Below, one piece after another: positions 10,920-21,415 of a stretch of DNA of 64,000 nt. The position numbers and the translations under genes are program-made. The notes beneath the pieces are model-generated. The model was not told the DNA's origin. It did no database searches and saw only the letters and a list, made by a program, of their open reading frames with translations. Every line of letters begins with the position of its first letter. Within the stretch, counting starts at the first letter, position 1. The DNA is from Eulemur rufifrons (Eukaryota; Chordata; Mammalia; Primates; Lemuridae), in assembly GCF_041146395.1 (NCBI RefSeq), contig NC_090989.1, positions 126,975,501 through 127,039,500 of the forward strand. The letters are read 5' to 3'.

Positions 10920-11112
10920 CAGAAAGAGCCGCTGGGCACTTTTTGGCTCCCAAGCGGTTTTGCCTTCGCTTTCAAGATGGCACCTGCCGAGCTCCGGGGC
11001 TGGAGGGGACCGGCTCCCCGGCAGGCGGAGACCGCCACTGCCCAGGGGCTGGCCAGCAAGGACACGCACCGGGGGTGACCGGCTGGAGAACTGCCGAAAA
11101 AGGCAGCACGGG
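10920..11112. repeat. L1 5'UTR tandem unit 2 (~193 bp)
   Basis: A direct repeat of unit 1. The AAGATGG cores sit at 10780 and 10974, exactly 194 bp apart. The layout resembles the promoter monomers of mouse L1, although the sequence does not look like the mouse types I know. Confidence 0.92.
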
Positions 11113-11575
11113 GTACAACGCTATTTGCTGTCCGGGAGTCTTTTGTGTTTTTCCGCCCTGGTGCAGATCCGTCCCTCCTCGCCAAGCGCTGTCTCAGCTG
11201 AGATCCCCCAGGTTCTAAGGTAATTTCACAAAAAAGCCTCCTGTCTGCAATGCGCCACGTATCCCTCAGTGATTCTGCGCTGGCCTGGGTCAGGGCTCTA
11301 TTCAATTGGGAGCGGAGGGCAAGCCGCTTTCCCGAGAGGCTGCTCCCGCCCCGGCTGGGGGCGGGTGTATCCCACCCGCGCTCCGCTGGCTAGTGTCTGT
11401 CCCGCGTTCCCAATTTTCATTCACCTCAGACCTCACTCGCTCTGTTTGTCCCACGCTGATTCTCCCTGGATTCACACCGCTGTTCCTGTGTGGGAGCGGT
11501 CCTCTAGCGTTGTGGCAGGTCCGGATCGATGCCTTCCTCCCCGGGAGCGCAGATTCAGGCCGTCACCACCACTCC

Positions 11576-11583
11576 GCCATCTT
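11576..11583 (-). promoter_or_regulatory. YY1-type site at L1 5' end
   Basis: The sense strand reads AAGATGGC within the first 20 nt of the element. Human L1 has a YY1 site at about +13 to +21 that sets the transcription start, so the position is conserved. Confidence 0.75.
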
Positions 11584-11593
11584 TGATCTCCCC

Positions 11594-11609
11594 GGTAAAC
11601 ACTACTTTT
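11594..11609. repeat. Target-site duplication of the full-length L1, right copy
   Basis: GGTAAACACTACTTTT, a perfect match to 3912-3927. It marks the L1 5' end precisely at 11593. Confidence 0.97.
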
Positions 11610-11731
11610 AATGACCTCTCTTATCTGACGTTAGGCGCTCTGGTTCCAGGCGCAGCAGCAGCACCATGCGACCGCCGCGTTGGCGTCCCTCGGCCGGCAA
11701 TCCTGCTCACGCAATGCTGCTGCCCGCCAGC

Positions 11732-11748
11732 CACAAATTAACATTTTT
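11732..11748. repeat. Target-site duplication of retrocopy, right copy
   Basis: CACAAATTAACATTTTT, identical to 3054-3070. It marks the retrocopy 5' end at 11731. Confidence 0.9.
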
Positions 11749-12319
11749 ATCTGAATTTCAGTGTGATTCAGCCATCAGTGTCACACCACCTACCCCACAG
11801 CACTTCAAGCAGTAGAAGGCACTCTAAGTACACCACTGGTAGGCACAACACCTCTGTCAGCATCGCAAAAGCCACTTCCAGAAAAGGCAAGTGGGGGAAG
11901 GAATGGCTAGATTATTACCGACACCAGGTAATAATCTGCCTGGCTTGAATATGTCAGTAAGGTTATCCCTATAATGGGAGGATTCATTCTTTATGCCCTG
12001 AGAACACAAGGAAAGAACAATAACTTTTCTTGCAAGTTCTGTATTCAGTTCTGAATCCACTTTAGAGGGTAATATGTACCAACACACTATGAATGTAACT
12101 AAAAAACAAAATATGAACTGGAGGAAAAAAGAATAATGCAAAGTCTCTTAAAATATAAGTAAATTTTAAGCAAAATGTGCAATGAATATCAACATCACTG
12201 ATAGTTCAATTTCATTCAAAAATTAGTACACATGTAGAAATTAAATTCCTGGCTTTGTAAACATGATGAATATGCAAATACTTTAGGTGAATATATTTTT
12301 CCCAGCAAGAGCTTTATGC
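11749..12319. other. No identified gene or repeat
   Basis: AT-rich flanking sequence between the retrocopy and an Alu. I see no motif or long frame that I can support. Confidence 0.5.
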
Positions 12320-12334
12320 AAGAAGTTTTTCCTC

Positions 12335-12663
<329 letters not shown>

Positions 12664-12678
12664 AAGAAGTTTTTCCTC

Positions 12679-15600
12679 AAAGTTCCATTACTAACAAATT
12701 CCAAAGTGTTGAGTTACTAAGAAAATAACTCTGTATTTTTCCTTATGTATTTTGATAGGTTTAGCCATCCCTTAAGCTGCCAATTTCTTGGATTTTAACA
12801 TTCCATCTTCCTATAATTTTTACATTTTGATGAAGAAAAAGGAAACATATACATATGTGTTTAAAATTATATTACTTTAAAATTGATCTCTACAAGAAAT
12901 ACACCTCAATCTTTAAAAAAATAAATAATGGGAGTGGGGGAAGATACAAGAGGCAGAGGTTTGAAAAGCATGAAGGAAATAAGAATGGTCAAAAAGTGAG
13001 GTAGTATGGTGGGATTTCAGTCAATTTTAAGCATTAGACAACTTTAACCTAGAAAGAAAGTCTCAATTCAGTTATAACTATAATTTAAAAAACAACACAC
13101 TATACATTAACAGAGAATCTAAATAGTGGCCTTTTTTTAAACAATGACAACAGGAAAAAAAAAAAAAACCCTCTCCTTATGTTGCATTTATTCAATTTGT
13201 AGACTCCTACTGCAGGTGGTCTTTGAGACAATATAAAAGATTTTTAAAACAAAATGGATAAATATGACCATTACTTTAAAATTCAAGCAGTTTTTCCAAA
13301 CTGTATTTTTATTCACAGTGTCCAATTATCTACAAGGTATATACGGGCTGCAATACAAGCTATTATGATTGATTGATTTTTTAAGCAAAAATACTAGCAT
13401 ATATATGCACAAAATGAATCTTATCTCCCTTTACAGTATCCATTTTGAGCAGTTATACATCAATTCCAATAAAGAAATTCAAAAAGAGGCATTTCAGAAA
13501 TAGTTTGATTGATGGACTATGTGTACATTTTCCTGAAAGAGAATAATACACATTTTAATAAATAAGCTCTGATATATTTGTTAAAATTTTTGCCTCACTA
13601 ATTTATAGTCAAATGTAACATAGAAAAACTGTGAAAGACACAAATTTCTCTAAAAAAATTAATTTTCATTTGAAATTTACATATTTAAAAGAAATCTTTC
13701 CTTCACACCCAAGTATAAAAAATTATAGTAAGGGATAGGAAGGTAAGTATTATAACATCAAAGATAAAAGGCTATCATAGTCACAACCTTTTGAGAATTA
13801 AGTGATTATTGAGGAAAAAGAGGAAATAACCCCAAACCTACATCAAGCATTCTATAACCAATAGCTATAAATTGACTGGGGGCAGTGTTTAAAGTCTGCA
13901 GATGTAAATTTCTTAAATTTTACAAAGTTTTACTTCATCTTTTACTTGTAATGTATGTAGAAGCAATTCTAAATAAATAACAAAATAACCAAAAATGTAA
14001 CTCATCTTGAACTAATACTACTTCTAGAAAAACAAACTACTGCCAGTTTACATTTTAGCACTTTAAGGACAGTTACTTTACTCTGATCAGTATAGTACTT
14101 TGAAATAGGTATAATTAAAAACTAACATGTACCTTGTAATTACTACATGCATGCATCTAGGTAAACATCCATCCAAGTACTTTTAAATGTATATACTTTC
14201 TTCAATTCATCTTTATCTTAAAAACTCTTCCCAAAGTAGTTTTTATTAAAAAAAAATTTTAAATACAAAACATGTGATTTTATCTTTTTTACTTGTCACG
14301 AAAGTGGTCTAAAACAAATACTTTGACCACAAACAATGAGTGTTCAATGCTTTCAACCAAACCACTGCAATTAATATGAAATTCTAAATAAAAAATATAA
14401 TGCCACATAAATAGTATAACAGCCAAGTACTGTCTAAGAAGCCATATGTTTTTTCCCATTGTTCAAAAAAAGGAGATGACTTCCCGTCACTTATGTTTCT
14501 GATTAGCAAGGTGATTTATGCCACAATCACTAAAAATGCCAGCAAGTGAATGAGAAAATGCATAGTGACTGCACCAGATGTGCACAATAAACAGGAATCC
14601 CATTGTAATCTCTGGTACTTAGTTTATATGAAGGTAATGTAGGAAACACTCTTGGATATGGCAAAGTCACTCTTTTTTTACATTTGACTATAAATGATAT
14701 GAAATAAATTGTGTGTTTTATACTTTATGGCATGCATACATTGATAAATTAGGTACCGTTTTGTATCCCGACTTATCTACAAGACAAACCTGGCTAAGAT
14801 CATGGGGATTAATTGCTTCAGAAGTGTGAAATGCAGCTTTTCCATTCTTTTCTGCACACTCAGTGAAGAAACAATGATTAATCACTGTTTAACTATTCTC
14901 TTGAGGATCTACAAGATTGCCAAAGCAGGACTTATCCTCATAAATCCAAAAAATACAGGTTTAGATTTGTTGCCAACAACGGAAAGAACATGAACTTAAA
15001 CCCATTTGTTATCAGATTAAAATAACGTCAAGGTTTTAGAACCCTACTGGTACACAATTCCCTTTAATCAGTGACTTCAATAGGAAATTAGATGCACACA
15101 TAAGATATAATAAAAGCACATGTATTTTACAAAAGTAATAATAAACATATATTTTTAAAACTTACAAAATATCCTTGGCTTAATAATGTCAAACAACATA
15201 CTCTTGAACTTGAGCTGATAACCTCCCTTAGCTATGTAAATACTTCAATGTCTCTGCTCTATTTATAAGAATTAAAATACCTGCTATCAGATGAAAAACA
15301 TTTTAAACAGCTATTTCACATAGGAAATGGCTACTTATTCCAATAAGTTTTATTCCAGACAGCTATAGCTGAATGGCAATTATGTGAGTAAAACTATTTA
15401 GTTCCAATAGTACTAACATAAATATATTTATAAGTCTTTTTTACTGAAAATGTAAAACTCCAAACTTCTAAGCCTGTACTATAAATGATCTAAAAACATA
15501 TGTAACATTTTGAACAGAAGTATGTAAGAGCAGAGGTTTCAAATACATTCCAAGTTATTTAGGCTTTCAAAGTATCTTCAGCCAAGGTTCACTAATATAC

Positions 15601-17212
15601 TGAATAAAGTAAGTCTTAAGTTGAGGCAAAATTATTGTTCATATTTCTAAGATTTGAGGCATATATTTTAATAACTAAAACCTGATTCTATCTCAATAAT
15701 AAATGTAATGTTAGTGGCGTAACTGTCAAATCATTACAAATTAAAGATTTTTTAATAATTCCCTTTAAATGGGTCAGCTATTCGCAAATATGGTGAAAAG
15801 CTAAAAACATTCACAATAAATTTGGCAAAAAAAAAAAAAAGAGAAAAATGAGCAATTTTCCTCACATCATCTAATTTATAAAGTAAAATATCTCTAAAAG
15901 AACATATAATTTAAGAAGTAATTCTCTGGTTACCTAAGTATCTGCCATAAAGTAAACAGTTAATAAACATTTGTTGATCAAATGGAAAGATGAATTCAGA
16001 TTGATTTTACTCTCAACACTGATAACATTTTAGAGTCTATAAACAGAGAATTATCCTTTACGTTTTCCCTACATTCCCAAACATCATCTCCACTTAAAAT
16101 TTTTCAATTCAATGAAAAATATTTAAGAAGATCCAACCTTATGTGCGTTATCTAAAATATACCATTATTATGAAACCCCATAGTGATAACAGTTCATCTT
16201 ATTTAACTTAGAAGAATTATTAGGATGGAATTGGAGGTTTGCGGATGAATATAAATATTAGCTTGCAAGGGAAAAAGAGCGTATCAGAATAAGATAGCTG
16301 AGATTTTTGCACTCAGATTTATGCAAACAAGTTCATGCTTATAAAAGAAAACTCAATGAACATGGTTTAGGTCAGTAACCTAACCACAGAAACCAGGCCC
16401 CCAGATGATAAAATGGCAACCCACTGGAGAAATACATGTAAAGCCCAAAGAGGGAGACAAATTGTAAGATGTTAAACAATGAAGTATTTAGGAAGGAACT
16501 GACTAAGATGATAGCAAAAGAGCTGGCTGTAACACATGAACTATTCACCTGTGAAACGGAAAATTCCTGGAAAATCCCTCTCTGAGTTAGCCCATAAAGT
16601 GCTGGAGAGCCTCTCCACACATAATGAACCTATTTCACATACCAGATTAGGATATAATGTAAGGTACATTCCAAAAGAAAATGATAGACTTTTATTCTTG
16701 TGTCCTTTAGGGGAAAGCAATGAGTTAGGACCTGCATTTAAAGGGAATCAAAATAAGGTAATAAGAAGCACAAGACATCTTATTTCTAATTATTACTTCC
16801 ACAACAGCAGTTGCTACCAAAGACAGAGTACAAAGTACAAGTATACCAAGTATACAGCATACCAAATATATTGACTCTTAGAAAGTGTGTCATAAGTGGA
16901 CAAGTCGACATACGTATGTATAGGAGATATTACTCAAAATTTCTTCCAGCTCAGCAACTCAGAAAATTGTGCCAGTTTTTAGGAAAGGGTGAGGGTTGTA
17001 AAGAGTTGAAATTAGTTATTTAAGCCACTAGAGATGCTATAGGGAATAATAAGCACAAGGCTGCTCAATTGTTTGCCTTATAACTGCTCCTGTATCACTT
17101 ACTATGCTTTCTAACTCAAGCACTACAGTATTAGGGCACAGGGAACAGGCAACTTGAATCATGTCACAGGGCACTATGAGCAGTATCTATAGCCAGAGGA
17201 GGAGTTATACAG
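12679..17212. other. Long AT-rich interval without recognisable features
   Basis: About 4.5 kb with no Alu, no L1 and no frame carrying a known motif. The longest frames (around 16372-16874) are under 115 codons and have no recognisable domain. It may be intronic or intergenic. Conservation data would be needed to see regulatory elements. Confidence 0.5.
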
Positions 17213-17543
17213 CAGTCTCCTCTTATCCACAGGCCTTCCAAGACCTCCAGTGGATGCCTGAAACCTGTTTTTCTCTTTACATATATATGTATGATAAAAT
17301 TTAATTTATAAATTAAGCACAGTAAGAGATTAACAATAACTAATAATAAAATAGAACAATTATAATAATATACTATAATCAAAATTATATGAATGTGGTC
17401 CTTTCCCCTCCCCATCCCTAAATATCACAACATACTGTATTTACTTGTTTTGGGACTGGATCACAGGTAAGTAAAACCATGGGTAAGTAAAACCACAGGC
17501 AGCTGAAACCTAGAAAGGGAACGCCCAGATAAAGGGGGACTAC
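17213..17543. mobile_element. Tigger-type (pogo-like) non-autonomous transposon
   Basis: It starts CAGTCTCCTCTTATCCACAG and ends with TAAAGGGGGACTAC, which pair as approximate terminal inverted repeats. Inside are GGATGCCTGAAACC and the AT-rich block with ATAAATTAAGCACAGTAAGAG. This fits a Tigger3/Golem-type family from memory. It has no coding capacity. Confidence 0.65.
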
Positions 17544-18280
17544 TTTATCACTATAGAGAGTTGGGAGCTTGAGCAAAAATGGTTAGGAAGGGTAACACTG
17601 TTACAACTCAGAAACACATGAGAGATCCCAGAGATCATATTTTACCAACAGGAAAATGTTAGAATTCTAATGCCATTATTGTATCTCATATTTATCAGCT
17701 GTGCTCTGGGGCTAAAGTGACAGGGAGAAATAGTAACTGGAATGAACACAATAGACCATTAGTAGAGTTTCACAATTGCAATTTCACCTGTATTCAAGCA
17801 ATCTAGGACATGAAGTACTTTATCATTATTCTGCTAAGTGAATTTGAACCATAAGCTCCCTAAAGCTGGTATAAGAAAGGAGCTGATAGCCCTTCTTCTA
17901 ATCTTAATGTAGCCTGGTGGTTCTCTACAACATTGTATAAAATATTTACAAGCTTGAAACTTTTCAAAAACATCAAGAGGTGTATCATTCATAAATGCCT
18001 TTTGTATGTCTTAATTTCATTAATAGAATTTTTTTTTACCACAAAATTCCTAAACTGGAAACCAACATATATTTTCATATATGTATGTATACAAGTACAC
18101 AGCAAAAACCACAATAGAGTAAGAATTATAAGAGAAGCCTAAAGAAGTGGGAAGCAGCTTATCATGATGCTTCTTGGATGTCACATATTGCAGAGGTAGT
18201 GCAAAGCTTAACCAAAGGCTTTTTAAAGATGGATCTGTCCTCATAGACCATGCCTTTCTTCCTATCATTAAGAGTAAACC
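17544..18280. other. No identified gene or repeat
   Basis: AT-rich sequence with only short frames and no motifs I recognise. Confidence 0.4.
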
Positions 18281-18506
18281 CAGCCTGAGTCAGAGCAAGA
18301 CCTCGTCTCTACAAAAAAATAGAAAAATTAACTGTGTGTGATGGCACACACCTGTAGCTCCATCTACTTGGGAGGCTGAGGCAGGAGGATCACTTGAGTT
18401 CAGGAGTTTGAGGTTGCAGTGAGTTATAATGATGCCACTGCACTCTAGCCCAGGTGACAGAGCGAGACCCTGTCTCAAATAAATAAATAAAAGAAAAAGA
18501 AAAAAA
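18281..18506 (+). mobile_element. Old 5'-truncated Alu
   Basis: It starts mid left arm at CAGCCTGAGTCAGAGCAAG. It has a short linker (CTACAAAAAAATAGAAAAATT), a full right arm and an AAATAAATAAATAA tail. It lacks the lemur-type linker extension, so it is an older Alu lineage. Confidence 0.85.
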
Positions 18507-18594
18507 CCACCTATGCTCCAATTTAAGACAATTAAATTGTCTTGTGCAAAAAACTTTAACAATTCTCCACTATTTCTTGAATCATCAGTTTATC

Positions 18595-19935
18595 CATCTT
18601 TATTGGAGTACTCCCATTAGTATGTTATTTTTCTCCTATTTAAGAAAATCCTCTCTTGACCCTAACTTCTCTCTTAAGCTGCCACATGTTTTTCCCCTCA
18701 CTCTTCCTTGAACCCATTCCAGTCAATCAGAACTTTGTCCTCTACTGAAGTTGTTCTTCTCAAAGTCATCAATGACCTCCCATTGCTAAACCTAACAGAC
18801 AAGTCACAGTCCACCTCTAACTTCACCTATCAGTAAGGTTTCTCACAGATGATTACTCCTCCTTCCTTGAAACATTTCCATCACATTCAGATATTCTGAA
18901 ACACAAATGATTTTTCCTTTTACCTCACTGGGGTTTCCCCTTCTCTGGCCTCCTCTACCAATTCTTCTTCTTCTCCTAACCCCTTTACTTAAGGTGCCCT
19001 AAGACTAGGACTTCAAATCTCCTCTGTCCATATTTACCACATTGCATCAGTGTTACACTTTTAAATTCTATTTGCAACTGTCAACCTGCACAGTTTTTCC
19101 TTCACCCCAGACCTCTCACCTGACTCTGGATAACTGTATCTAACTGCCTCCAAACATGTTCAAAACCAAACTCCCAACCATTTCCCCCAAATGTACGCCT
19201 TTTATAATCATCCCCTCTTCACTAAAGAAAACTCAGTCTTTCCTGTTATTCAGACCAAACACTTTGGAGTCATTCTTGACCCATCTCTTTCTCTCATACT
19301 AAAAACCAATCCATAAGCAAATCTTGTTGTTCGTACAACAATTATCTTTCATCTACATGGTCTCTCTGCTTCTGCCTTTGTTCCCTTAAAATCTATTCTC
19401 AAGCTGGGAGCCAGTAATTCTTTTAAACTATTATATAAACCAGATGATAAGGATACTCACCAATACTCCCCATCTCACTTAGAATAAAAGCCAAATACAA
19501 GTCCTCAGAAGAACTAGAATCCCAGTTATTTTTCTAATTTAATCCCTACTACTCTCTACTCATTTTGCTATAGCCACACTGACTTTGAGGCTGTTCCTTG
19601 AACACAGTGATATTCCTGCCTCAGGGCCTTTGCACTTCCTATTCCCTCTGCTTAAGACGCCTATTCCCTCACCTTCTTCAGTTCTATACTCAAATATTAC
19701 TTTCTCAGTGAAGCTTTCCCTGACCACCCTATTTAAAATTTCCATTCCTCTCCCTATATTCTGAAATCCCTATCTCCCACTCCCTGCTTTATTTTCCTTC
19801 ATGGGATACTAACCTTCTACATATTTTATTTATTTATCTTGCTACTTGTCAACCTCTCTACCCTAAAATGTAAGCTTAATCAACTTAAGGATTTTTGTCT
19901 ATTTTGTTTCACTATGCTAGCTCCTAGAAGCATCT
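18595..19935 (+). mobile_element. L2 LINE, ORF2 3' part and 3' end, decayed
   Basis: It follows L2 in order: GTCATCAATGACCTCCCATTG, a TTGGAGTCATTCTTGACCC segment, GCCTCAGGGCCTTTGCACTT, AAGCTTTCCCTGACCACCC and a TGTAAGCTTAATC end. Frames are broken throughout. Matches are to remembered L2 text. Confidence 0.8.
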
Positions 19936-20734
19936 TACATGAGTAAGACTTGCTTCAAATTTCTCAGGAGGAATAATGAATAGTAGAAAATACTGGAGCA
20001 AAGTCCTTCAAAGTTCTGAGGAAAATGATTTTAAACCCAGAAACATATATACACCAAGATTATCAATCAACTGTAAGAATTAAAATAAAAAACATTTTTA
20101 ATAGCACAACTCAGAAAAGTCATCTATTTAAGCTTTCTAAAATTTTACTTAAAGGAATCTAAGAATGATGCTAACAATGGGATATAAATAACAGTAGAAC
20201 TAACCCGATAATATAATGAAAATAAATCTCAGAAAGACACTTCAACAAAAGGCCAAGGAAGCTCTGGTTCATAACAGAAGGTCAAGGTTAAGTGGGAAAT
20301 TTATTCCAAAAGAGTGTAAATAATCTTACAGAAATGTTATTTTATGGGTTAGAAGCTTAAAAGTACAACTGTGTTGCACTGTGGTATGCTATCAATAAAA
20401 ATAGAAGTACAAATCTCTTATGAGCACTAAACAAAAACAATGGCAATTTAAAACTCTGATAAAAACAAAAAAATTACATATATAAAAAAACCACAGTAGA
20501 AATGTGAAACAAAATGTTTGATTTTGAGCAAATGAAGAAAAGTAAGAAACCCTTTATTCTAGGGGAAAAAAAGGTCCACTCATCAGGTAATTCTTGAAAG
20601 AAAACAGAACTAAGTGATATTCTGAATTGACATATAATCACTATATAAGAAATATAATATGTAAGAAATACATAATCATTTCTCTACCTTGCTGAAAGTC
20701 ATTTGTCACTATCGTAGGATATTCTAATACACAC
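19936..20734. other. No identified gene or repeat
   Basis: AT-rich interval between the L2 and L1 relics. Nothing further can be supported. Confidence 0.4.
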
Positions 20735-21415
20735 ACAAAAAAGGAAAATAACAAGTGTAGGCAAGATGTAGTGAAAGTGGAACCCTCACAGATTGCTGGC
20801 TACGATGTAAAATGGTACACCCGCTGTGGAAAACAGTTTGGCGCCTCCCCAAAAAGTTAAAGATGGAAATACAATATGACCCAACAATTCCACTCCAAGG
20901 TAGGTATGCATAAAAATTGAGAACATGTACTCAAACAGTTAAATGTAAATACATGTTCACAGTAGCACAATTCATAATAGCCAAAAGGTAGAAGTAAACC
21001 AAATGTTCACTGATGAATGAAGGGATAAAGAAATTGTCATGAATACATACAACACGATTATTATTCAGCCAAGAAAAGGAATGAAGTAATAAGTGCTACA
21101 ACATGGATAAAAATCGAAAATATTATGCTAAGTGAAAGAAATCAGACACAAAAGGTCACATATTGTATGATTACATAATGAAATACGCAGACTAGATAAA
21201 GCCGTAGAGCCAGAATACAGACTGATAGACGCCAGAGGGTAGGGGTATGGCAGAATGGGAAAAACTACTTAATAGGTAAGGTATTTTTTACCTTGGAGTG
21301 ATGGAACTAAATAAAAGTGGTAGGTTGTACAACATTGTGAATGTACTAAATGCCACTGAATTGTTCAGTTTAAAATTGTTAGTTTTGCATTAAATAAATT
21401 TCTTCTCAAAAAATT
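20735..21415 (+). mobile_element. Old L1 3' end fragment (L1M type)
   Basis: It has the standard L1 ORF2 C-terminal and 3'UTR order: TGTGGAAAACAGTTTGGCG, TATGACCCAACAATTCCACT, CAGTAGCACAATTCATAATAG and AAGTGAAAGAAATCAGACAC. It ends in a TTCAGTTTAAAATTGTTAG segment. It is heavily mutated and 5'-truncated. Confidence 0.85.

Larger units (their letters stand above)
3928..11593 (-). mobile_element. Full-length L1 retrotransposon with two intact ORFs
   Basis: An autonomous LINE-1 of about 7.67 kb on the minus strand. In sense order it has a 5'UTR of about 2.4 kb (11593-9205), ORF1 (9204-8200), a 39-nt spacer, ORF2 (8160-4282), a 3'UTR with a G-rich tract (4281-about 3940) and a poly(A) tail. A perfect 16-bp target-site duplication flanks it. 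Both ORFs are uninterrupted and every expected catalytic motif is present. The copy is inserted inside an earlier retrocopy, so it is the younger event. Perfect flanks, intact ORFs and an intact 5' end together suggest a recent, possibly mobile insertion. Mobility itself cannot be read from sequence. Confidence 0.97.
9205..11593 (-). promoter_or_regulatory. L1 5'UTR and internal promoter, modular, CpG-rich
   Basis: About 2.39 kb, clearly longer than the roughly 0.9 kb of human L1. In sense order it has a YY1-type start; a GC-rich block (11590-11115); two tandem units of about 194 bp (11112-10726); a block with repeated CTTAGC(A/G)(C/T)AGCTC modules and pyrimidine-rich tracts (10700-9955); then about 750 bp of mixed sequence up to ORF1. 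CpGs are dense from about 10230 to 11590. Several CCGCCCC motifs are candidate Sp1 sites. The region would be expected to carry RNA polymerase II promoter activity, in sense and perhaps antisense, but I infer this from position and composition only. Confidence 0.85.
3071..11731 (-). pseudogene. Retrocopy of an unidentified polyadenylated transcript, split by an L1
   Basis: On the minus strand the element starts at 11731 with a GC-rich, CpG-bearing segment like a promoter-proximal first exon, runs to about 11610, is interrupted by the L1, and resumes from about 3927 down to 3096. It ends with a poly(A) tail and is bounded by a 17-bp target-site duplication, so L1-type machinery made it. Removing the L1 leaves roughly 950 bp. 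The first ATG on the sense strand gives only a 19-residue frame (MVLLLRLEPERLTSDKRGH, then stop), and nothing longer is evident. The 3' part includes a MaLR/MLT1-like LTR fragment, so the parent RNA had an exonised repeat. It may be a long non-coding RNA or a 3'UTR-rich mRNA. I do not recognise the parent gene. Confidence 0.8.

Noticed and set aside
16372..16874. Frames of 82 and 112 codons on opposite strands
   Set aside because: They overlap each other, have no domain, and no splice or promoter context supports either.
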